This document shows positions 6,241 to 12,198 of a DNA stretch of 12,198 nucleotides, one piece after another. This DNA is from Acidobacteriota bacterium (GTDB taxonomy: Bacteria > Acidobacteriota > Terriglobia > Terriglobales > SCQP01), in contig JAKAOE010000012.1 in NCBI GenBank assembly GCA_021823305.1, forward strand, positions 1 through 12,198, given 5' to 3'. The position numbers and the translations under genes were made by a program. Every line of letters starts with the position of its first letter. Position 1 is the stretch's first letter. The notes beneath the pieces are model-generated. The model was not told where the DNA came from, did not search any database, and was given only the letters and a program-made list of their open reading frames with translations.

Positions 6241-7698
6241 TCAGCCGCGTCCCGCGCCGGCCGCTTTCGCGCTCGCCGGCGTGTCCAGCCCGTACATGCG
6301 CAGCTTGTAGAGCAGCGCCTTGTAGCTGATGTTGAGCAGGCGCGCCGCCTCCTTGCGCACGCCGTGCGCCTGCGCCAGGACCTCGGCGATCACCTCGGCC
6401 TCGGCCTCGCCCTTGAGGCCGCGCACCAGCGACTTGAGGTCGCGCTGCTCGCGCGCCGCGGCCGCCGGCGGACCGGCGGCGCGGGCGGGCGGGCGCGCGC
6501 CCAGCGGCAGGGTGCGCGGCGCGGCCGCCACCTTGCCCGCCGCCACCTTGCGCTGCATCTCCTCCAGCACCAGGTTCTCGTCCGCCAGGATGAGGTAGCG
6601 CTTGACGAAGTTCTCCATCTCGCGCAGGTTGCCGGGCCAGTCGTACTCGACGCACGCCTGCAGCAGCTCCGCCGAGAACGGCAAGGAGGGCCGCACGAAG
6701 GTTTCCGCGAAGCGGGTCATGAAGTGGCGCAGCAGGACCGGAATCTCCTCGCGGCGCTCGCGCAGGGGCGGCAGCTCGATGGAGAAGCCGCTCAGCCGGT
6801 AGAACAGATCGCTGCGGAAACGCTGGTCCGCCATGGCGGCGTGCAGATCCAGGTTGGTGGCGCTGATGATGCGCGCGTCGGTGGTCGAGGGGCGGGTGGC
6901 GCCGAGGCGTGTGAAGCTGCCGTCCTGCAGCACGTGCAGCAGCTTGGCCTGAAGCGAGGCCGGCATTTCGCCGATCTCGTCCAGGAAGATGGTGCCGCCG
7001 CGCGCCAGCTCGAACTTGCCGGGCTTGGCCTTGATCGCGCCGGTGAACGCGCCGGCTTCGTAGCCGAACAGCTCGCTCTCCAGCAGCTCGCTGGGCAGCG
7101 CCGCGCAGTTGACCTTGACGAACGGGCGGGCGGCCTGGGGCGAGCGGTGATGCACCAAGTGGGCCAGCACCTCCTTGCCGGTCCCGCTCTCGCCCAGCAG
7201 CAGCACCGGAACGTTGAGGCTGGCGACCTGCAGCACCTGCTGGTAGGCCGCCTGCATGGCCGGGCCGGCGAGGACGCAGATGCGGTCGCCGATGCGCTCG
7301 ACCCCAGGCAGCGCCAGGGGCGTTTCGGCGGCGGCGGCCAGCGGCGCCAGACGCAGCAGAGAGGTCAAATCCACGGTGCGCAGCGGCTTGGTGAGGTAGT
7401 CGGCGGCGCCGAGCTGCGCCGCCAGGACTGCCTTGCGGGTGTCGTTGACGTTGGACACCATGACGATCTTCAACCCGCTGTGGGCTTGGCGCAAGCGCTC
7501 CAGCGTCTCCAGCCCGCCCATGCCGGGCATGACCATGTCGAGCAGGATCAGGTCGGGCAGCGGATCCTGTTGCACGCGCTGCAGCGCCGCCAGACCGTGC
7601 CGTGCGACCTCGACTTCGCAGTGACTCGCCTCCAGCCCCGCAATCAAATAGTTGAGGGCCTCGGGCTCGTCATCCACGATCAGTACGCGGCTACCCAT
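6241..7698 (-). CDS. Sigma-54-dependent response regulator (NtrC family)
   Basis: Enhancer-binding activator of sigma-54 RNA polymerase, 485 residues, in three parts. The receiver domain (1-115) has acidic Asp9/Asp10, phosphoacceptor Asp54 in LLDMVMPG, and Lys104. The AAA+ domain (about 145-370) has Walker A GESGTGKE (169-176), the sigma-54 contact loop GAFTGA (216-221), Walker B TIFLDEI (236-242), and sensor-type NLREMENFVKRYLIL. The C-terminal Fis-type helix-turn-helix lies at about 435-465. An Ala/Pro-rich linker (385-420) joins the last two. The ATG at 7698 starts the receiver domain normally; 25 extra codons upstream are possible but unneeded. A kinase gene precedes it on the same strand. 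A conserved loop and phosphorylation site imply an active, phosphorylation-controlled activator. It may be the regulator of the nearby PEP-CTERM promoters, comparable to PrsR; orthology is unproven. Confidence 0.94.
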   Translation of the reverse strand: MGSRVLIVDDEPEALNYLIAGLEASHCEVEVARHGLAALQRVQQDPLPDLILLDMVMPGMGGLETLERLRQAHSGLKIVMVSNVNDTRKAVLAAQLGAADYLTKPLRTVDLTSLLRLAPLAAAAETPLALPGVERIGDRICVLAGPAMQAAYQQVLQVASLNVPVLLLGESGTGKEVLAHLVHHRSPQAARPFVKVNCAALPSELLESELFGYEAGAFTGAIKAKPGKFELARGGTIFLDEIGEMPASLQAKLLHVLQDGSFTRLGATRPSTTDARIISATNLDLHAAMADQRFRSDLFYRLSGFSIELPPLRERREEIPVLLRHFMTRFAETFVRPSLPFSAELLQACVEYDWPGNLREMENFVKRYLILADENLVLEEMQRKVAAGKVAAAPRTLPLGARPPARAAGPPAAAAREQRDLKSLVRGLKGEAEAEVIAEVLAQAHGVRKEAARLLNISYKALLYKLRMYGLDTPASAKAAGAGRG

Positions 7699-7768
7699 GA
7701 GTGCTTGCCATCTCTCCACCGGACCGGCAGAGACTCCCCGGGGCAGAGCAGCAGTATACACCGAAAGA

Positions 7769-7782
7769 TGCAATCACTTGCA
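7769..7782. promoter_or_regulatory. Small dyad in the kinase-regulator gap
   Basis: TGCAATCACTTGCA is a perfect 5-bp inverted repeat with a 4-base centre, about 70 bases upstream of the response regulator start. Its half-sites have the same spacing as TGCAA and TGCA in dyad copy 2 at 1095-1108, but the centre differs. It could be an autoregulatory site or chance. A TATACT-like box on the - strand lies at 7754-7759, without a clear -35 partner. Confidence 0.2.
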
Positions 7783-7823
7783 GAAAACGGGAAAAGTCTT
7801 AACCGAAGTGTAAGGACAGGCCT

Positions 7824-8774
7824 TTAGACGGCCGTGTGCAGCGGCAACATGACGCAAAACGTACTGCCGCGCCCGACTTCGCTCTCCACCCAGATCTTGC
7901 CGCCATGCCACTGCACCAGACGCCGGGCCACCGCCAGGCCCAGGCCCAGCCCCAACCCGGGCGCGGCATCGTCGCGGCGGCGGCGGAACCCGCTGGTGCC
8001 GGGCCCGATCCCCACCCCCAGATCGGCGTCGCCGCGGCTCAGACTCACGAACGGCTCGAAGATCTCGAGCTGATTTTCGGGAGCGATGCCGGGGCCGGTA
8101 TCGCGCACGCTGATGCAGGCGGCATTGGCCTGGCGCTGGCCGACCTCGTCGCGTGCCTGATTGGGCTCGCCCCGCACCCAGATGCAGGGCTGCCAGCAGA
8201 GTTCGACTTCGCCGCCGGCGGGGGTGAACTTGAGCGCATTCTCGATCAGGATCGAGACTACGCGCATCAGTTTGTGCGGGTCGCAGGGGAAGGGTTCGAG
8301 CGTGCCCTTGGCACGGGCGCGCAGCGCCACCCCCTTCTTGGCGAAAGCGCCGCTCCAGGCACCGGCCAGCTCCTTCATCAACAGGTCCACGTCGGCCACA
8401 TCGGCGTGGAACGACATCTCACCGTTTTCCAGGCGCCCGTAAGCGAAACAGTCTTCCACGATGCGCTGCATGCGCACGCAGGTTTCGGCAATCTGACGGG
8501 TGGATTCCAGCTGGGCGGGATTGAGGGGACCGCTAGTCTGTTCGCGCAAGGATTCGACCTCGCCCAACAGCCAAGCCAGCGGCGCACGCAACTCATGCGC
8601 GGCGGTGAGAAAGGCGGCCAGCGGAGGCGGCGCCATACCGCGACCCGCTGCCGCGCCACTGCCGGCCCAAGTTTCAGGACCAAAGACCGCCAACTCCGTC
8701 TCCCCCTCCCGATGAAGGGAAGCGCCGTCTGCCGGCTTGCCTTGGCCCTGTTTCGCCGTTCCCTCGCCGCCCAT
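7824..8774 (-). CDS. Soluble sensor histidine kinase
   Basis: Cytoplasmic histidine kinase of 316 residues and likely partner of the response regulator 125 bases downstream. The HisKA domain (about 50-115) has the H-box AAHELRAPLAWL with His60 as the phosphorylated residue. The HATPase domain (about 160-312) has the N-box ILIENALKF (Asn179), DTGPGI (225-230), EIFEPF (237-242) and GLGLGLGLAVARRLV (273-287). There is no transmembrane segment and no recognisable sensor domain: only about 46 low-complexity residues precede the H-box region. An insertion of roughly 20 residues, including an Arg-rich GFRRRRDD stretch (262-269), lies in the ATP lid between EPF and the glycine box. The start at 8774 has no clear ribosome binding site; Met47 is an alternative. 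It begins 43 bases after the third PEP-CTERM gene, so joint transcription is plausible. Confidence 0.9.
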   Translation of the reverse strand: MGGEGTAKQGQGKPADGASLHREGETELAVFGPETWAGSGAAAGRGMAPPPLAAFLTAAHELRAPLAWLLGEVESLREQTSGPLNPAQLESTRQIAETCVRMQRIVEDCFAYGRLENGEMSFHADVADVDLLMKELAGAWSGAFAKKGVALRARAKGTLEPFPCDPHKLMRVVSILIENALKFTPAGGEVELCWQPCIWVRGEPNQARDEVGQRQANAACISVRDTGPGIAPENQLEIFEPFVSLSRGDADLGVGIGPGTSGFRRRRDDAAPGLGLGLGLAVARRLVQWHGGKIWVESEVGRGSTFCVMLPLHTAV

Positions 8775-8817
8775 CCCAACTACATTAGGAGGCGGCCAGC
8801 CGGCATGTCAAGGCGGG

Positions 8818-9495
8818 CTAGCTCAGCAGCGTCCTCCGCTTCCAAGCCATAAAACACAACCCCAATAATCCGGTCAACATCAGCACCACCGTAGCCGGCT
8901 CCGGCACCTCGCCGATGTACTCCTGCGGCATGCCGTCGCCGCTGGGCCAGCCATTGTACGGCGTGTAGATCACGAAATTCGAAAAATTGACGGCGTTGAA
9001 GCCCGCAAGACTGAAATTCACGTTACTGGCGTCGGCCGCCTCGGTCACCCAGTAGGCGGAAGTGGTATTCGCGCCGCCGCCGCCGTTATAGGTAGGCGTG
9101 TCCGGGTCCATGATGTCCCAGATGGCATAGTTGATCGCGGCGTTCACGTTGTTGGTCAGCGGCGGCGTGGCCTGAAACTGCGAATAGAGCCAAGCCGCTT
9201 CCTTGTATTGCGTCGTCGCGCCGCTGCCGTAGAGCGTGCCGCTGAGGTCGGCGAACGTGTTCACGGTCGCGTTCCACTGCTCGTTCAGGTACACGCTGAG
9301 ATCGTAAGAATCGCACGCGACGGTCACCGCACTACCGTTGACGATCAATTGGTAGGGGTAGTAGTAGACGTTGTTGACCGGCCCACCGAGGCCACTGGTT
9401 GAGCCTGTGAACTTTACCGGGATCGTCCCCGCGCAGAGCGCGATGGCGCATCCCAGCACGATCAGCACGAGTCTGGCGAAGTTCTTTACTTTCAT
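8818..9495 (-). CDS. PEP-CTERM sorting domain protein (third, unrelated to the tandem pair)
   Basis: Secreted protein of 225 residues. It has a signal peptide (about 1-22, hydrophobic core LVLIVLGCAIALCA) and an extracytoplasmic domain rich in Asn, Thr, Tyr and Ala. The C-terminus is EVPEPATVV (196-204), a hydrophobic helix, and KRR at 219-221. The domain shows a single mature cysteine in VACDSYD (59-65), an EAAWLYSQF block (99-107) and INYAIWDIMDPD (121-132). This Cys-plus-AIW layout faintly recalls thioester-domain adhesins, but the Gln needed for a Cys-Gln bond is absent before AIW, so I make no such assignment. It shows no similarity by eye to the two tandem paralogs outside the tag. The start at 9495 gives a normal signal peptide, though I see no clear ribosome binding site. 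A candidate sigma-54 promoter (9564-9578) and a dyad (9627-9646) lie upstream. The histidine kinase gene follows 43 bases later. Confidence 0.92.
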   Translation of the reverse strand: MKVKNFARLVLIVLGCAIALCAGTIPVKFTGSTSGLGGPVNNVYYYPYQLIVNGSAVTVACDSYDLSVYLNEQWNATVNTFADLSGTLYGSGATTQYKEAAWLYSQFQATPPLTNNVNAAINYAIWDIMDPDTPTYNGGGGANTTSAYWVTEAADASNVNFSLAGFNAVNFSNFVIYTPYNGWPSGDGMPQEYIGEVPEPATVVLMLTGLLGLCFMAWKRRTLLS

Positions 9496-9563
9496 GGTTG
9501 GGGGAAGGCTTGCTTTCCATGAGGTTGCACATCACCGGGGAAAGGCCCCAGCACCCTGATCAA

Positions 9564-9578
9564 GCACGTGAACGCCCA
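9564..9578 (-). promoter_or_regulatory. Candidate sigma-54 (-24/-12) promoter of PEP-CTERM gene 3
   Basis: Read on the - strand, TGGGCGTTCACGTGC followed by T has GG-N10-GC spacing with TGG and TGC(T) boxes, though less of the -24 box is kept than at 327-341. Transcription would begin near 9552, about 57 bases before the ATG. The dyad at 9627-9646 lies about 50 bases upstream of its -24 side, the same order as for the other two PEP-CTERM genes. Confidence 0.38.
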
Positions 9579-9615
9579 TTCCACATTGATGAAAACACAT
9601 GGCTTGTAACAGTTC

Positions 9616-9630
9616 TGGAATTTAAGGTGC
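9616..9630 (+). promoter_or_regulatory. Possible sigma-54-like promoter towards the epimerase gene
   Basis: TGGAATTTAAGGTGC has GG-N10-GC spacing on the + strand, pointing to the gene at 9709. It overlaps the left arm of the dyad at 9627-9646. The base after TGC is G rather than A or T, and nothing of the -24 box beyond TGG is kept, so this is weaker than the three PEP-CTERM sites. Confidence 0.2.
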
Positions 9631-9646
9631 GCACCGGTCTGCGCAC
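9627..9646 (-). promoter_or_regulatory. Candidate upstream activator site, copy 4 (best dyad)
   Basis: GTGCGCA-N6-TGCGCAC is a perfect 7-bp inverted repeat. Read on the - strand (GTGCGCAGACCGGTGCGCAC) it matches the 1142-1161 copy at 16 of 20 positions and the 180-199 copy at 14 of its last 16. It lies in the divergent region between the third PEP-CTERM gene and the epimerase gene, so it could act on either. Confidence 0.5.
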
Positions 9647-9708
9647 TTCGGCACGATTTTTCCCTCATGGCTGACCACCCCCCGGCCGCTGCTACACTGA
9701 GGGAACGT

Positions 9709-10674
<966 letters not shown>

Positions 10675-10702
10675 GCAGCGAACGCGAACCGGGAACGCGA
10701 GC

Positions 10703-11332
10703 ATGGAGCCCGGCTGGAACCTGAACCCGCAGCAAGCGCGTGTGCTGGGCGCGCTGCTGGAGAAAGAGATCCTCACGCCGGAGTACTATCCGCTTTCACT
10801 GGCGGCATTGCGCGCCGCCTGCAACCAGACCAGCAGCCGCGACCCGGTGATGGAGCTGGACGAAGACGAGGTGCGGCTGGCGCTGCGCAATCTGCAGGAC
10901 AAGGGCCTGGCCGCGGTCTCGCACGAAGGGCGCGTGCCCAAGTTCCACCACCAGTTGCAAGAGGCGCTCAACCTGACCCGCGGGCAGGCCGCGATCCTGT
11001 GCGTGCTGCTGCTGCGGGGAGCCCAAACCCCGGGCGAGTTGCGCGGGCGGGGCGAGCGTCTGTACAGCTTTGGCGATTTGGAAGAGGTGGAGGTGGTGCT
11101 GCGTCAATTGGCCCAGGTCGACCCGCCGTTGGTCATGGCGCTGCCGCGCGCACCCGGCGCCCGCGAAGTCCGTTACTCCCACCTGATGGCAGGCGTGCCG
11201 GAGGCGGGCGCGGAGCCGGCTGCCCCGGCCGCAGCGCCGCGTCAGACGCTGGAGGTACGCCTGACCCGACTGGAGGCTGAAGTGGCGGAACTGCGGGCGG
11301 CGCTCACCCGGCTGCGCGGCGAAGACGCCTGA
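10703..11332 (+). CDS. yceH: YceH family protein (DUF480)
   Basis: Protein of 209 residues, close to the length of E. coli YceH. The N-terminal half holds the family signature: ARVLGALLEKE (12-22), TPEYYPLSL (25-33), ACNQTSSRDPVM (39-50) and VPKFHH (78-83). The second half repeats a winged-helix-like unit, including LLLRGAQTPGELR (102-114) and ERLYSFGDLEEVE (118-130). The C-terminus (181-206) is a short coiled coil with heptad leucines, joined by an Ala/Pro-rich linker (165-180). The family has two winged-helix domains, but its cellular role is not known. The start at 10703 is the first Met before the conserved region; the upstream GGGA at about 10691 is a weak ribosome binding site. It is probably co-transcribed with the epimerase gene, from which it has no functional link that I can see. 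Confidence 0.92.
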   Translation: MEPGWNLNPQQARVLGALLEKEILTPEYYPLSLAALRAACNQTSSRDPVMELDEDEVRLALRNLQDKGLAAVSHEGRVPKFHHQLQEALNLTRGQAAILCVLLLRGAQTPGELRGRGERLYSFGDLEEVEVVLRQLAQVDPPLVMALPRAPGAREVRYSHLMAGVPEAGAEPAAPAAAPRQTLEVRLTRLEAEVAELRAALTRLRGEDA

Positions 11333-11388
11333 GGCGGTAACCGCTGCGGGCGTGAACCGGTTTTCACCGGCAGGCGTAGCTTCACTCT

Positions 11389-11417
11389 TTGATTCTGAAA
11401 CGCAACCGTAATATATT
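11389..11417 (+). promoter_or_regulatory. Candidate sigma-70 promoter of the winged-helix regulator
   Basis: TTGATT (11389-11394) and TATATT (11412-11417) are separated by 17 bases and match the -35 and -10 consensus at 4 and 5 of 6 positions. They lie in an A+T-rich island (about 11388-11427), which stands out in this window. Transcription would begin near 11424, about 33 bases before the ATG. Confidence 0.5.
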
Positions 11418-11456
11418 GTATAAATTGTCCAGTTCCATGTGTGGAGGAGAGCAACC

Positions 11457-12198
11457 ATGGCTCACACAATGGTTGACAGTCTGGCTGCACCCGCGCAGAG
11501 CATGTGGGAGCCAAGCCAACCGCAGCAAGTCGCCGCACGATATTGCTTCGGCGAGTTCCGGCTGTGTTCGGCCGAGCGCCGGCTGTGGCGCAACGGCGAG
11601 CCGGTGGCGCTGACTCCGCGGGCGCTCGACCTATTGTTGGCGCTGCTGCAGGCGCCCGGGCGGGTGGTCGGGCGGGACGAGCTGATGCGCAGCGTCTGGG
11701 GCGGGGTAAGCGTGCAGGACTCGAACCTGACGGTCAATCTCTGCCTGCTGCGGCGGGCGCTGGGCGGCGCCGAACGCATGATCGCGACCGTGCCGGGCCG
11801 GGGCTACCAGTTCGTGGCGCCGGTGCGGCGGGAGTTCCCGCAAGCCGAAACCATGGCCGCGCCGCTGTGGCTGGCGGTAGCGCCGTTCCAGGCGCTGGGG
11901 GCGCAGCAGGAAAGCGGGCGAGCCCAAACCGCGGCGCTGAGCGCGGCGTTGAGGCCGGCGGCGGTGGAGGCGCTGGCGGCGCTGCCGGGGCTGCGGGTGC
12001 GGGCGAGCAGCGCCCAACTGACGCCGGCGGTGGATTGGCTGTTACAGGGCTGCTGGCAGAGGCTCGAGGGCGCGGTGCGGATTACGGCGCAACTGGTGCG
12101 CACGCTCGACGGCGGCATCGAGTGGGCCGGCCACCGTGATTTTGCGCTGGCGGCGGGCGCGGAGTTCGAGCTGCAGGACGACGTGGCGGCCTGGCTGG
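11457..12198 (+). CDS. Winged-helix transcriptional regulator with TolB-like domain (3' end missing)
   Basis: Reading frame open to the window end (247 codons seen, no stop). Residues 30-122 form an OmpR/PhoB-type winged helix, as in CadC/ToxR: FGEFRLCSAERRLWRNGEPV (31-50), LTPRALDLL (52-60), the helix SNLTVNLCLLRRALG (89-103), and the wing TVPGRGYQFVAPV (111-123). From about 137 a TolB/FlgO-like region follows (LWLAVAPF, ALPGLRVRASSAQL, WLLQGCWQRLEGAVRITAQL, IEWAGHRDF). In many such proteins this leads into TPR repeats, which would lie beyond the window. No receiver domain or transmembrane segment is visible so far. GGAGGAG (11443-11449), seven bases before the ATG, is the best ribosome binding site in the window and fixes the start. 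Regulators of this build are abundant in Acidobacteriota. The target genes are unknown. Confidence 0.88.
   Translation, partial: MAHTMVDSLAAPAQSMWEPSQPQQVAARYCFGEFRLCSAERRLWRNGEPVALTPRALDLLLALLQAPGRVVGRDELMRSVWGGVSVQDSNLTVNLCLLRRALGGAERMIATVPGRGYQFVAPVRREFPQAETMAAPLWLAVAPFQALGAQQESGRAQTAALSAALRPAAVEALAALPGLRVRASSAQLTPAVDWLLQGCWQRLEGAVRITAQLVRTLDGGIEWAGHRDFALAAGAEFELQDDVAAWL

Noticed and set aside
6235..6249. Palindrome CGCGGCTCAGCCGCG at the convergent rfbA/response regulator junction as a bidirectional terminator
   Set aside because: Only six pairs with a three-base loop, no T-run on either strand, and it overlaps the coding end of the response regulator.
6364..7827. Long + strand frame opposite the response regulator
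   Set aside because: Translation is compositionally biased (Gln, Arg, Gly, His) without domains; the - strand frame has complete receiver, AAA+ and Fis domains.
8787..8818. AGGAGG followed by an ATG on the + strand
   Set aside because: The frame encodes only 15 residues with no sign of conservation, and it runs across the start of the kinase gene and the end of PEP-CTERM gene 3.
7836..8852. Long + strand frame opposite the histidine kinase
   Set aside because: No recognisable motif, while the - strand has H, N and G boxes in order.
11355..11375. Hairpin around GTGAACCGGTTTTCACCGG after yceH as a terminator
   Set aside because: The possible stems are only five pairs, compete with each other, and are not followed by a T-run.

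Overview
The window is GC-rich, densely coding DNA from a bacterium that uses the PEP-CTERM/exosortase protein-sorting system. The PEP-CTERM proteins, EpsH/EpsI-type exosortase genes, an atypical rfb operon, and a regulator that fuses a winged helix to a TolB-like domain together suggest an Acidobacteriota soil bacterium. This is an inference from gene content; the window holds no rRNA or other phylogenetic marker.

Layout. Positions 1-380 are non-coding and hold what looks like a complete sigma-54 control region. Two tandem paralogous PEP-CTERM proteins follow on the + strand (381-1082 and 1377-2087), the second closed by a strong terminator at 2101-2149. Next, also on +, are the exosortase (2181-3107) and its partner EpsI (3110-3757), then a tight rfbB-rfbC-rfbA operon (3849-6228) for a dTDP-deoxysugar. 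On the - strand, converging on rfbA, lie a third PEP-CTERM protein (9495-8818), a soluble histidine kinase (8774-7824) and a sigma-54-activating response regulator (7698-6241). From 9709 the + strand resumes with a UDP-hexose/UDP-HexNAc 4-epimerase, a YceH-type protein, and a winged-helix/TolB-like regulator cut off by the window end (11457-12198).

How it fits together. Exosortase and EpsI process secreted proteins with a C-terminal PEP-CTERM tag, and three such substrates are encoded here. The nucleotide-sugar genes (rfbBCA, 4-epimerase) fit the known link between exosortases and extracellular polysaccharide.

The most interesting reading is regulatory. A partly conserved 20-bp imperfect dyad (core close to TGCRNACCGRTGCGCA) lies upstream of all three PEP-CTERM genes. 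Each gene also has a TGG-N9-TGC(A/T) sequence of the sigma-54 -24/-12 type between the dyad and the start codon. The window itself encodes a sigma-54 activator and a kinase next to the third PEP-CTERM gene. Together these suggest a self-contained circuit (kinase, activator, enhancer dyads, sigma-54 promoters, PEP-CTERM substrates), analogous to the PrsK/PrsR 'PEP-CTERM-box' system of other bacteria. The genes are seen directly. The sites were found by eye and the wiring is inferred.
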